Positions 53,104 to 64,000 of a DNA stretch of 64,000 bases are shown piece after piece. The translations under genes and the position numbers were made by a program. Numbering within the stretch: the stretch's first letter is position 1; each line of letters begins with the position of its first letter. This DNA is from Vitellaria paradoxa (taxonomy: Eukaryota; Streptophyta; Magnoliopsida; Ericales; Sapotaceae), in the NCBI GenBank assembly GCA_019916065.1, contig CM034240.1:16105894-16169893 (forward strand). Reading direction: 5' to 3'. The notes under the pieces are model-generated. The model was not told where the DNA came from. It saw only the letters and a program-made list of their open reading frames with translations, and made no database searches.

Positions 53104-53417
53104 AAAAAAAACCTCTTTCATTCTTTTCGTTCTTTCCTCTTCAGATTTTCCCTCCTTCTTTTCCAACAACACAACAGAGTACTCTCTCTCTCTCTCTCTC
53201 TCTCAATTTTCTCTCTGCTCAATCCCTCCCTTTGTTCAACCAACGCTCCTCGAGTACACACACAATTGGATATACGTACATACATATTTCCTCAAGCATG
53301 ACAAGGATAGAAGACCTACGCAGTTGCTCAAGGCCTGGACAGCGGGCAGAACCAACCCACGCGGACAAACTCACCTTAGGCCACCAAACGCACGCACTCA
53401 CATCCACGTTCACATAA
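53104..53417 (+). other. Leader-like segment with a small open frame
   Basis: A pyrimidine-rich stretch with a (CT)n tract (53181-53203) precedes an open frame of 61 codons from 53232. An internal ATG at 53298 gives 39 residues starting MTRIEDLRSCSRPGQRAEP. Local GC content is clearly higher than around it, like a plant 5' leader. No homologue is recognised and no second exon was found. It may be a small peptide, a long non-coding RNA start or a dead gene head. Confidence 0.25.
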
Positions 53418-53429
53418 TCTAACATGTAT

Positions 53430-55140
53430 ATGCACGTGTGGTTAGCTATATATTACGACCTCGTTTGGGACACTAAAATTCACTAAAACTAATTAATTCT
53501 GGTTAAATTTCTTCACATATCACCTTTATGTCGCATCTTTCTATTTTTATTATACTTTTTGCTCAATTTTTTTGTTAACCAAACACATCCTACATAAAAC
53601 CTCCTAAAATTTTAGGACAATTACCAAAAGACCTTAAAAATAATTGAACTCCAATTTAAGTACTTACCGCGCATAATTGGACCACTAAAACAACATAATA
53701 CTTGGACAACAGTCCCAGTCATTACATTAATGTTATTTAATTTCGATATACTTTTTACCCGAAAATAACATTGTATTTACACTCATTAACCTGCATTCAC
53801 TCGTGCCGAGTTGGTTCCAAAAAATGTGCAGCCAGAATTGAATTTGATTGGAAGTGCCAAGTTGCTAGTTTCACGCCAGAGAGGAAGGGCGTGTATGGCT
53901 CGAGTTTGCACCATTTATCAATTCGGAAGTGCTGTATATAGAAACAAACTATTTATCATACAGAATCAATTCGAATCAATTCAATTTTTATCGGTTCGAA
54001 TTTTAAAATATATTAATTCAAAATTAAACCCATAAAAAAATCCTTAAAAGTTATCAAAATTTTTACTGAATACTCAAAATTATTAAAAATTCTTAAAATT
54101 TCTATTTATTTTATGAAATATATAAAAATATTAAACTCAGTAATTTTTGCCAAAAAATCATTAAGAATTCTTAAAAATTTTGCTTGTAGGAAGTGTTTGC
54201 ATGGAAAAATATATATATAAAAGTGGCATTCGACCAAATTTGAATAGAAAAAGTCGAAACAATTAATAAATTTTCATAAATTTTTATAATTTTTGATAAA
54301 ATTTAATCTTAGAAGGGCCACCTTAATTAAACACATCCTAAGTTGAACTTATTCAACTTGTGATAGAAGGAGTGTTTAAATGGCAAAAAAATCATTAAAA
54401 AAAGTAAAAAAAAAAAATTAATATAAAAATAATATATGACAAAATTGTTAAAAGAATAATAAATTTTTTATAATTTTTTTTTTATTTTACCAACCAACCC
54501 CAGAATCGAATCCAATTGAAATATCTGACCGAGTGAAGGAAGTTTGTAGACCAGCAAGTTGGACAACAGTTGCCGCTCAATCACATGGCAAGTGCAGAGA
54601 AGAGAGAGGGAGCTAAAACCCAGCCCAAAAAGGCACAACTAATAAGTATTAAAGTCGTATTCACAAAAGGCAAAGCAAAAATGGGATGGCCACTATGCAT
54701 GAAAATGGAAAGACCTGCAGAGGGCAAAAACTAGGGCATGTGAGCGCTGTCTCTCTGTCTTCGTCATAAATGCTCTTTTCTTTCTTTCTCCTCACTCCTC
54801 CTGTTTCAATCATCGCTCCTCTTAGCTGTCACCATTAATGCAAACCTCAGTCGTTGGCACCCATTTCAACGATGTTCTTAGCGAGGCTTGAAGTTTTGAA
54901 AAAACCAAAAAAAAAAAAAAGTAATAATAAAAAATTAATGTTAAAGTATTATAAAAATAGCTTGTAACAAAATTTAATTAAAAAAATTAAAAATTTTCAA
55001 AATTCTTCAGAAAAATTTGGAGCTCTAAATGTCCTTTCTCTTGTGCAGTACTTTGAGAATTTAGATTTTGTTTGATTTCAAAAAAATTTCTAACCCTTTT
55101 TTTAGTAACGTCTGTTTGTTTAATTACGTGATCTTTTTTC
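53430..55140. other. Intergenic stretch with one GC-richer island
   Basis: Mostly AT-rich. The part about 54520-54890 is less AT-rich, has ctctctgtcttcgtc and ctttctttctcctcactcct, and resembles a promoter/leader, but no coding exon follows. The order of a GA/CT-rich leader without a gene recurs near 53104 and 57060. Confidence 0.4.
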
Positions 55141-55151
55141 ACTAAAATTTA

Positions 55152-55279
55152 AGGTGAGTTTAGAGTAAGATAAATTGAGAATTCGTAATGCGTGCAGTGA
55201 AAGAAAAAAGTTAATGTGATATAAACTTAACAGAAATTTATAAAAATTTTTAGAATTTATTTACAAACCAAACTCACCC
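55152..55279. mobile_element. Tourist-like MITE copy with TTA target duplication
   Basis: The ends are aggtgagtttagagtaaga and, as reverse complement, gggtgagtttggtttgtaa. tta flanks it at 55149-55151 and 55280-55282. It contains attcgtaatgcgtgcagtga and ttaatgtgatataaacttaa. At 128 bp it is a shorter member of the 168-bp family. Confidence 0.88.
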
Positions 55280-55925
55280 TTAATTTGTTTGGAAAGATGT
55301 AGTTTTTAAACGTGTTAATCATATTCGTCAAAAAAATAAAAAATAAAAAATTCACATTTATTTGAGTAAAAGCTAAAAAATAAAAAAAATAATTTTTTTA
55401 TTATTTTTTATTCATACAATTAGTTTTTATTCAAATGAATGTAAATTTTTTTTTTATAAATTCGATTAATACACCTAAAAATTATAATTTTAAAAAAATT
55501 AAATTTTAGTAAAAAAAAAGTAATATAAGACCAAAAAAAAAAAGAGCTAAACAAAAACTAAATTTTTTATAATCAAACAAAGCCTTAACTACCCCGCGCA
55601 TTCCAACTCTAATGGAAGAAAATCATCATAGCTTTGGATTTTTAAATAATAAAATCCATAATTAACTATCCTAATTCAAACCCACTCTAATTGCATTTTA
55701 TTTATAATATCACACAAATTATATCGATTAATATAAAATTAATTTTTTTTTGTAGTTGCTTACTACCTAACTACTAAAAAGTTAATTTTATTTTTTTTTT
55801 CAAAAAAATTAAAAATTTTTAATAGCTAATTTTTTTATTAATTTGACATTTTTAACATTTATGATTAAAAAAATTTTCAAATTTAAAAAGATAAATTTGA
55901 TCAATCTAAAAAATTTAAAAAAACT

Positions 55926-56276
55926 TAGGCCTCATTTGGTTGGGTCAAAAATCAACAAAAGTTACAAAAAGTTACAAATATTTACTTACTGTTACCAACT
56001 TTTATCATTTTTATTGTTCGTGTGTTTATTTTTAAAATTTAAATTTTACAAATTTTTATAAAAACTTACAAAAAAATATAAAAGTTATCTACTTTTTTTT
56101 AATATTTGTCAATTTTTCGTGTTATTTTTTGACAAAAACTATTGAAATGACTTTCTTTATATTATTCCAACGAATTATTTTAATTATTTTTAGTTGAATT
56201 TTCAAATACAAAAAGTAATTAACATTTTTTATTTTATTAATTTTTAATCACCTTTAATCATCAAACGGTTCCTTAA
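55926..56276. mobile_element. TIR element, about 350 bp
   Basis: The left end ttaggcctcatttggttg and the reverse complement of the right end ttaaggaaccgtttgatga are similar. The inside has a short direct repeat aaaagttacaaa. It is non-coding, and the borders are inferred. Confidence 0.6.
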
Positions 56277-56536
56277 TAATTAAAAAGTAAAAAAGTTGAC
56301 TAAACTTCCAACGCATATCCTCCAACTCTTCGCAGCCATAGGGAAGATATGAAAGGTTTTTTTTTTTATTATTATAAATTAAATAAACTTGTCTCCATGC
56401 CATCATTATTACTCGTCATAAAGTCCCTTACCATGTCATCATAATTTTTTATTATTTATTTATTTATTTTTACAGTAATAATAAGACCAAAATACAATTA
56501 TACTGTTTTTTTATTTAGTTTTATAGTTTTATAGGT

Positions 56537-56897
56537 CTCATTCGGAATAATAAAAAATAAGATAAATTAAGATAAAATGTAATTTGAGATTAATTTTGAT
56601 GCCTTTTTTTTTAAAAGACGTAAATCGTGGGAACGATTTTTCAAATTCGTTTCTACATATTCAAAAAAATTCACAAAAAAATAACGATAATGGTACTCGT
56701 TTAAAAGTTTTCGATACGTAAAATATGATTGTATAAAAAACTTATACATTCGGTTAACCTACTTCTAGATTTTTTATTTTTTTAACAAAATATTAGAATT
56801 TTTTTAAATTCGTAATGTTAAAAAAATTAAAAATAAAAGAGTTATTAAAAATTTATAAAAATTTATAAAATTAATTTATAATGTCAAACGGAGTCAT
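56537..56897. mobile_element. MITE related to the Tourist-like family, about 360 bp
   Basis: It begins ggtctcattcggaataataa, continues with aagataaattaagataaaat, and ends aaatttataaaattaattta before gtcaaacggagtc. Start and end show the (ccgttt/aaacgg) signature of Tourist-like ends but are worn. Confidence 0.5.
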
Positions 56898-57243
56898 AAT
56901 AAAATCCACGAAGGAAATAAAAGTTGCACAGGGAACGGGGACCTTGCAGTTGAGCACCCATCAATAAATATTGAAAGCAGAAGGAGCGCTCGCTGTCCAT
57001 GTCACTCACAGGTATGCTGCTATGAGCATAACTGGCAACAGAATAAAAAGCAAATAATAAAAGAAAAGGCAGGACGGAATCGAGTACCAAAATCAGAGAG
57101 AAGAGAGAGGGGGAGAGAGAGACCCCAACCACCCAACATGTTAGAGGAACTGGGAGCATCACCTACCTTTGGTGATTTGATTCGAATCTTGATTGACCCA
57201 CCTCCTCTTCTTCTTCTTCTTTTCTGGAATCCAAAACGAACAG

Positions 57244-57378
57244 ATGAGAGGACCCTTCAAAAGTAAAGACAGCTCCCCATCCTCCAACCAATTCTTGCTT
57301 GTGGGGATGGTAATGGGTAGCATCAGTGCTTTTATCATTTATGGTGTTGGGGTTTGTCAGATTGGATTTAAAGATTGA
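57244..57378 (+). CDS. Candidate first exon of an unidentified membrane protein, partial
   Basis: An ATG at 57244 starts MRGPFKSKDSSPSSNQFLLV, followed by a hydrophobic stretch GMVMGSISAFIIYGVGV. This looks like a type II signal anchor as in Golgi glycosyltransferases. Upstream is a less AT-rich leader-like segment with a (ctt)n tract (57202-57222). Coding must end at or before 57378, or splice near the ggggtttgtc around 57350. No continuing exon was recognised in the remaining 6.6 kb. Function unknown; it may be a dead gene head. Confidence 0.3.
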   Translation: MRGPFKSKDSSPSSNQFLLVGMVMGSISAFIIYGVGVCQIGFKD

Positions 57379-57379
57379 G

Positions 57380-58917
57380 TAAATTAAATTATGACAATTT
57401 AAAAATAAAATTAGTTAAATTATAAAAATTTTAAAAATTTTGAGCTAAAAAAAATTTTTTTTATATCAGACTACTTGAGTTATAGCTTGGAAAACCCAAG
57501 TTTTCTTCTGCCCCTCTATTAGGGTTTGACATTAACCCTATCATCTTCGAACTCATAAAGTAAATATATATATATATATATATAGATTAAGTGAGTGCTC
57601 AATGGGTAATCTTAATCGGCTATCATCCTTAACCAATTAAGTAATCGGGTATTTATTAAGTAACCTAGTTTCATATCTTTCAAATATAAAGCGATTACAT
57701 GAAAAAGAAGGATAAAAAAATTCTTTAAATACAATAATTTTATATCTTAAAAAACTAAAAAAAAAATCCTTGAATAAAAGTTTTTAAGTATTTTGTACTC
57801 AGTAAACTTTATTACATTACTTTTATAAAAATCAAAAGCTCTATTATAATTAAGTCAAAATAAACAAATAAATTGTGTGTATTTGCTTCATTACATCAAG
57901 AACTAAATCTTAAACTTAAAATAAATTGTTTGATATTAGAATTTTGAGTTATTTAGTATTTTTTGATGGGTCTCCGTTCTTTGAACATATTATACATATA
58001 AATATATTAGCATCCAAATTAATAATATTATTTGTATAAATTTGAATATTTGGTAACTTGCGTGCGGTTAATTATGGCTAAGTTGAGGTATTTGAATTGA
58101 CGAAGAGATGGTATCATCTCATTCGCTTAATTGTACTTAAATTATTATATCTTGATTTGTGCGACTAAGGTGTAGGTCCCAAATTAAATTATGACTTTTT
58201 TATTATGTTATGAAAATTATACACTATTATAATTACTGTTGTAATCTTATAAGTTTTGAATTTGGTTATCAATATTTAACCTTTGGTTATTTATTATGTT
58301 AATTAATATTATTTTATATAAAATTTAGGGACATGCTTAGATACTCTAAAATATTTATAATAACTTAATCTTGATTTTAGTTTTCATTTGAACTAAAATT
58401 TATTTTCATATTCTCATTTTGTTCATCTTGAATTTCGACTTCGAAATCAAAGATGTGACAGATATAATAAGTGTAGATGTAGCCAGGGGCACACCAAATA
58501 TTTTAGGGACCTAAAGCTTGAACCAAGTCAATTTCTTTTAGATAAGGTTGGTTCAATCCTATTAAGCACTTGATTCGGTTTTGATTCTAAAAATTACAAT
58601 TTGATTATTTTGGTTCAGTTATGAATTAAATATTTTGAAACTGAGCTAAATTAAACTTATATAATCCAATTTTCTATACAGATTTTACGCGAAGTAAGAT
58701 ATATAGTATATTATGAAACCAAACTAGCTTAAATTGATCCAATTAAGAATAAGTTAGGTTATTTGCTTCGATTCTATAAAATGGTCAATTTAATTTAGAG
58801 TTAAAAAAATTAAATTCCAGTTAAAACTATGTGAATTTTGGGTTTAAGATGAAGGCAAATCAAATGCTATCATCTATCCCCTAGGTTTTAGGTAGGATTA
58901 TATACCTTATGCAATTA
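57380..58917. other. Intergenic AT-rich stretch
   Basis: It contains a (TA)n tract at about 57567-57585. The part at about 58540-58830 is rich in ggttcaat/attgaacc-type motifs, like the subterminal parts of hAT MITEs, without defined termini. No gene. Confidence 0.4.
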
Positions 58918-59347
58918 TGATAGTGTTTTGAGTAATAAAAAATAAAAAAAAAATAAAAAATATATAATTTGGATAACTTTTAATGTTTTGTATTTCTAAC
59001 TAAATCACGTTTTTTAGAAAATGAATAGTATAATTTTTGACTTATGCACAAAATAGTTCGAGAGAGAAATTGTGAGAATGATTTTTTTTATCTATTCCTA
59101 CAGATTTATGTTAAAATTTTTAAAATTTGTCAAAAAATTATTGAAGTTTGTGAAAAAGTTATTGGAGTTTGTAAAAAAAATTAGAATTTGTAAAAATTTA
59201 TTGAAATATGTATGTATATATATATATATATAGAAATTTATAGGGATTTCATGAAATACAAAATGGTCAAAATGTGTTAGAAAATTTTAAAAAATTTTAG
59301 AGATTTTTAGCTATTTTTGTTAGTTTTTATTAAGCCAAACGGTGCCT
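58918..59347. mobile_element. MITE family C, copy 1 (about 430 bp)
   Basis: The start gatagtgttttgagtaataa leads to tttggataacttttaatgtt. The inside holds repeated (t)tattg(a/g)agtttgt(g/a)aaaa units. The end is aaaatgtgttagaaaatttt to aagccaaacggtgcct. The same order recurs at 60212-60652. Confidence 0.75.
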
Positions 59348-59412
59348 ATATATTGTATTACCATCATATCAATATGATAAATATATTACCATCATATCAA
59401 TATGATAAAGTG
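59340..59412 (+). repeat. Short tandem duplication, about 36 bp unit
   Basis: attaccatcatatcaatatg followed by ataaa occurs twice in a row. Confidence 0.85.
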
Positions 59413-59933
59413 TAATGAATCAATATAATAGAAATTTGAAGGCATTTAAATTTAATTTGTAGTCTCATTAAAATTTAATTAAAAAAATTCCCTCAAAAAT
59501 ATATCGCTTAGAATTAAATTTAACATTACCATTTATATTTATTTTATTGACTACTTGCACAATGTTGTGATGATGATCTGATGTAATAATTGAACTCAAT
59601 TGGTGGAAGTTATAAACAAATGATACAAATTGTGTTTGGATTTTTTGGTAAACTATGGATTTCAAACGAGTTAAATTGTATCCAATTGCATTATGCTAAC
59701 TTCCACCGTTGGGTGTTAATTGAAAAAAAAAAAAAACCGCATACTCCTGGATCAAAAGTTTCGGAAAACCCGCATCCAAATTGGTAATTAAAACTCTATA
59801 AACTAGCATAAATTTCAATAAATTTGTATAAAATTTAAATTTTTGCATACCACACAAATTATGAACTCATAATTTTTATCAATTAATATTAATTTTTTTC
59901 ACTCTAAACAGTCTCTAAGTGATAATGAGAAAT
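59413..59933. other. Intergenic stretch, with a MITE-like end at its right
   Basis: No gene. About 59795-59920 resembles a decayed Tourist-like copy (aaattatgaactcataattt, then cactctaaacagtctc), with no defined termini. Confidence 0.4.
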
Positions 59934-60210
59934 TAAGGTGCCATCTAGTATATTTGTTTTAAATCTATTTTTTATTTTAAAATTTTGATAAAAAAACAGC
60001 TCAAAATACATTTAGTCATTTGTATTTTAAAAATCTGTTTAAGAAAACAGAAAATGGATAAACATATAACATGTAAAATGGTAAAAAAGTTATTTTGAGT
60101 GTTTTTAACCCAAAACATGAAAAATCGTAAAATACAAAAAATAACAAATATCAAACCAAATGCATTTTCTATTTTCCTTATTTTGAAATTTTCAAAACAT
60201 AAAACACATA
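59934..60210. mobile_element. MITE family B, copy 4, truncated at the right
   Basis: It starts aaggtgccatctagtatatt. It contains aacagctcaaaatacattta, aagaaaacagaaaatgg and ttattttgagtgtttttaac in family order, then stops at aaaacacata where family C copy 2 begins. The expected right end (caaatgtcgcct type) is missing here. Confidence 0.7.
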
Positions 60211-60211
60211 G

Positions 60212-60652
60212 AGGAGACGTTTGGAGTTTTAAAAAATAACAAAAAATGTAATTTGGATAACTTTTTGACATTTGCTGTGTAGCTACCAAATTACATTTTT
60301 AAGATATGAATGAAGTTAGTTTTTTACTTGTGCGTCAGTTTTTTGAATAAAGAATCCATTCAAACAATTTTTTTAAATCTATTCAAATGATTTCATTTCA
60401 TAATTTTTTAAAAATTATTAAAAAGTTTTTGAAATTTGTAGAAAAATTATTTGAGTTTGTGGAAGTATTATTGAAGTTTGAAAAAAAAAAATTATAGGAG
60501 TTTGTAAATATTTGTTAGTACACGTAGATATATATAAATTTATAGAAATTTTACAAAATTTGATAAGGACAAAATGTGTTAGAAAGTTTTAAAAATTTTT
60601 AGAGAGTTTCAAAGATTTTCCCTAACTTTCAGCGCACCAAACACACCCCCAA
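60212..60652. mobile_element. MITE family C, copy 2 (about 440 bp), with the inserted end of family B
   Basis: The ends are gacgtttggagttttaaaaa and, as reverse complement, ggggtgtgtttggtgcgctg. The inside shares aatttggataactttttgac, repeated gaagtttg..aa units, and gacaaaatgtgttagaaagt with 58918-59347. A caaatgtcatctaatta motif after 60670 may be the displaced end of family B copy 4. Confidence 0.7.
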
Positions 60653-60699
60653 AAAAAAAAAAAAAAATACAATCCAAATGTCATCTAATTACCTTTGCT

Positions 60700-61984
60700 C
60701 GAAAATAGATCTCTCTCTCTCTCTCCATTTGTTTCATTGTACTTATGTTTCAAAAAAAATACATTTTTAAAATATGAATAAATATATTTTTAAAAAATAT
60801 CTTACATCAAACAAACAGTCTTTATTTTTAATTTATTAGCTAAAATATAGACCACCTAAAAAAGCTGCCTGGAAACGAGAATGAAAATTTTATCCTGGTT
60901 CAATTCATCTATTACGCATGAATGAACTCTAAAATATGAAAATTTTGTCATGACTCATTTCGTGGATACCTGTGGATCGAGAATTCTTTATTTATTTATT
61001 TATTATTTTTTAATAACGTAAGGTATTTAAGTTAATTTATTTGCACCATAGTTAATTTTTGAGATTTTAAAATTAACAATCAAGTAAATCTTTTCTACTT
61101 TAAAAAAAAAAAAATTAATTTGTAACCATAAGAAAGTAAATCTAAAAGCTTACTACCTAAAATAACTCTCAAGGATCATTGACGGAAACCTATTTAGTCT
61201 AATTCTACTTTAGAATTATATATGCAAATTACTCTCAAGGCTAGCCCTGCAGCAAGACCTAAGAGGCCTAGGCCTAAAGCTTCAAAAATGCCCAAAAAAG
61301 AGCCCTTTACTAGTTTTTGTAGTTAAGACCAGATAAGAGTCTTTTTTAACCCAATAGAATTGTCTAATATCTTTTAAAGTCTCAAAAAATAATTAATTCA
61401 TTAGGTTTAATAATTTTCTATAGGCTCATTTATTGGTCTGTTGGGTGGAACCTTTAATAAAACTCTCATTCGCTCATCTCATCAGATTCATTCACTCACG
61501 CCCATATGTTAGCTTATTAGTAAAAGAGGTGAATTATACAAGTGTAATTAATATTTTGCTTCTAAAGATGCAAGAAGAGTAATATTCAAGTGATGGTCAT
61601 GCGTTCTTATAATGATATATGTTTGATAATCACGGGTATCTCATGATAAAATGTACTTTTGAGATTTTGTATTTTATGTTCTTCTAATGTACTAAAAATA
61701 ATGAATACTTTTTATATTTTTTTTCTTCTTATATTGTGATTGTTTGTTATACTGTTATTTTTGATCAAAAATTTTCAATAAAGATCTCATTTTTATGATT
61801 GTCCTTCGGTTTCAAAACCTTAAAGTCGGGCTTGATTACTATCTTACCATAAATACTAGAATTATGAAAAGTTATATGCATATGAGTTTTTACATTGTTA
61901 TTGTGTGTATTTCTAATATATATATATTTTTAATATAACTTACTTGCGTAGTTTCATACATTCATTTTAAGATATGTTTGAAAG
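60700..61984. other. Intergenic AT-rich stretch
   Basis: There is a (CT)n tract at 60711-60724. No gene or defined element was recognised. Confidence 0.45.
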
Positions 61985-61985
61985 A

Positions 61986-62097
61986 CGAATTCATGTGAAT
62001 TTACGTGGCCTTCCGAATTCAAGATAGGCAACTAAAAATAGAATAAAATTACTGTAATCCTATCCATCTATCTTGAATTCGGGGGCCCACATGAATA
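61986..62097. repeat. Inverted repeat with EcoRI-like cores
   Basis: The left arm attcatgtg...ggccttccgaattcaagatag pairs with the right arm. Read in reverse complement, the right arm is attcatgtgggccc then ccgaattcaagatag. The spacer is about 40 bp. It could fold into a hairpin and looks like a small MITE. Confidence 0.8.
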
Positions 62098-64000
62098 TGC
62101 ACAAGAACGAATGCCATTCTGAGGTCCACCTCCCTGGTGATGATTCAGTGTTGTTTCGCCTGTTAAAATTATTAAAATTTTGTAATAAAAAGTTACAAAT
62201 TTTTTTTTTTAATTTTTTCAAATCAAATTTTACTATCTTACTGGTACACCAACTTTTTTAATTTTTTTTTTTTTTAACTTCCAAACACCACCGAAGTTGC
62301 ATTAACGTTAGGCCCTCCGAGTGTTCCAATGCCAACCAACAACAAAAAAGAAGGGGGCACACCATGACAAAAACGTTTTGGTCCCCGAGAGAAATTGAAA
62401 CTTGCTCCACCTCTCAATTATAGGTCTGCCATATTTTGCAAGGCGGCACGGAATGAGAGAGATTTTTCTTTCTTTCTTGTTTTTTAATATTGTCGATGTA
62501 AAAAGAAAATTAGAAAATAAAAAATATCTATTTTTAAACCAAGAATTAGATAAATTATAATTTTTATATCATATATTTTTTAATAAATTTTGTAACAACT
62601 AGTATTTATTTTTTGCTAATTTTAAAAATTTTTAAATATTTAAATATTTAGACATGATATTTAGTCTATATTATTGATTTAATTTTATTTTCCCAGATCG
62701 CGATGAACCAAGAGTTGTGTTTGAGGTTGAAGTTGGGCTTAACGTCCAATCACTTTTCTTTATTTTCTTTTATTTTTCCTTATGATTATTTTTTTTATCC
62801 TTCTTTTTTTAGTTTGTTGGAGCTGGCATAAAGAAGAGACAGAAAAAGAGAGAGAGAGAGAGAGAGAAGTAAGAACTAACAAGAGTGATTAGAGGAATTT
62901 TGACTTATTTGACACGGTGATCATCGTGATAGAGTCCTTTATTTTGATTTGACTCGATGTGAGAATTACAAATCATTAAATGTTGTGAAAATTTTAGGAT
63001 TGTTATCAATTTTTACTCTTTTCTTTGGATTTGAGGTTGATGGGGCAAACTTATGTATTTCTACTTTTTATTACTATGATTTTAATACATTTTATTCCTT
63101 AATTGGTTAAGTCTGTGAATATATGGATCTATCGTTGTCTATGTACATACATATATGTGGAAAAAATATTAATTTCATCGGTCATTGATTAAATGTTGGG
63201 TTAATTAACATGCGGATGATATTAGTATATGTTTATATATGTTATATTCTTGATTTGGTAACTTGGAATGAGTGATTTGGGATTTTCGAGTTCGAGGCTT
63301 AGTAAGAACACGAACCTAAAATTGGTTTTGATCTATTCCCATTTGGACAGTATTCAAACAACTGATAGAGTTCAGACAACCTCCGAACACCGAATCTCGT
63401 TCAGAATCTAGACTGAATAACTGCTAGAACTTGTTTTTAAATCATTGATTGAACTCTTTAATCAGGAACTGGCCTAGTTGATGATTTTGATATAAATTTT
63501 ACCCAAAATCACCTTAGATCATGAAATTATTGAAATTAAATGTACAACGAATACTTGAGTATGGCATACCACTACTAGTATTATTGTTCATTGACAGTTT
63601 TACATGATTGAGCATATTATGTGGATAGGGTTAGGGCCACGTCATTCAAATTATATTATAGTATTGGTTTGTCGAGAGTACTATTGGTTTATATTGACAT
63701 GTTGTGGCACGATCATATATATAAATAAGATTCATTATTTTCAGAAAATGGAATAAATGAGATTTTCTAAAATTTTAAATAAACTCTAGTCCATATATAT
63801 CACTACAGAATAGCCATTAGTGTTAAAATATAAATTTTAATTGTATAATGATATAATTATCTTACTAGAGATTAGTAAATGCCTAACTAGAGGTGTAACT
63901 CGATTTCCCAACTAAATGAATAGGGAGTGTAGCATAGTTATCCTAAGTCTTAACTGATTGAGAATATAACATGGTTCCTCACCAATTTTTTATATTGATT
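62098..64000. other. Intergenic stretch to the window end
   Basis: Around 62285-62460 GC content rises (gttaggccctccgagtg, ggcggcacggaatgagag), and a (GA)n tract lies at 62848-62868. This could be the promoter/leader side of a gene beyond the right edge or a relic. No coding exon was recognised. Confidence 0.4.

Noticed and set aside
57567..57585. (TA)n tracts (also near 39495, 42516 and 59219) as special signals
   Set aside because: They are ordinary microsatellites with no positional link to genes beyond the one just upstream of 39541.
62040..62261. 62-codon open frame near 62073
   Set aside because: It starts inside an inverted repeat and runs into poly-T sequence. No motif.

Overview
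The window is nuclear DNA of a flowering plant, most likely a woody eudicot. It is AT-rich, has GT-AG introns, carries many plant-type transposable elements, and encodes plant proteins. I found no prokaryotic operon, CRISPR array or rRNA. All protein identities come from reading the translations, not from database searches.

Layout. (1) Positions 490-26052, plus strand: the 3' part of a UBP12/UBP13-type ubiquitin-specific protease gene (USP7 family). I place 22 exons, about 2.0 kb of coding sequence over 25.6 kb, from the catalytic His box to the stop codon. The 5' exons, with the catalytic Cys, lie left of the window. Its introns hold a 5'-truncated LINE, a TRIM, a Mutator-like MITE, an 866-bp element with 8-bp target duplication, and an antisense Copia-type LTR element about 7.8 kb long. 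Inside the Copia lies a degenerate hAT transposase, and inside that two nested non-autonomous hAT elements. (2) Positions 30640-36565, plus strand: a two-exon 3-oxo-5-alpha-steroid 4-dehydrogenase-family gene (277 aa) that looks intact. (3) Positions 39541-41829, plus strand: a tandem paralogue whose second exon has collapsed to 101 bp with a frameshift. A complete small TRIM sits 9 bp after its relic stop codon. (4) Positions 43230-46319, minus strand: an intronless receptor-like protein gene with extracellular LRRs, one membrane helix and no kinase. (5) Positions 46371-64000: gene-poor repeats, including three tRNA-derived SINEs, a 114-bp tandem array, several MITE families and one weak candidate first exon near 57244.

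The genes are unrelated in function: protein deubiquitination, lipid or steroid reduction, and cell-surface perception. The strongest observations concern genome architecture. They are a four-level transposon nest dated by target-site duplications, a 168-bp MITE inserted into an opposite-facing copy of its own family, and plant snRNA-type USE/TATA motifs inside LTRs. I found no convincing new enzymatic or defence system.
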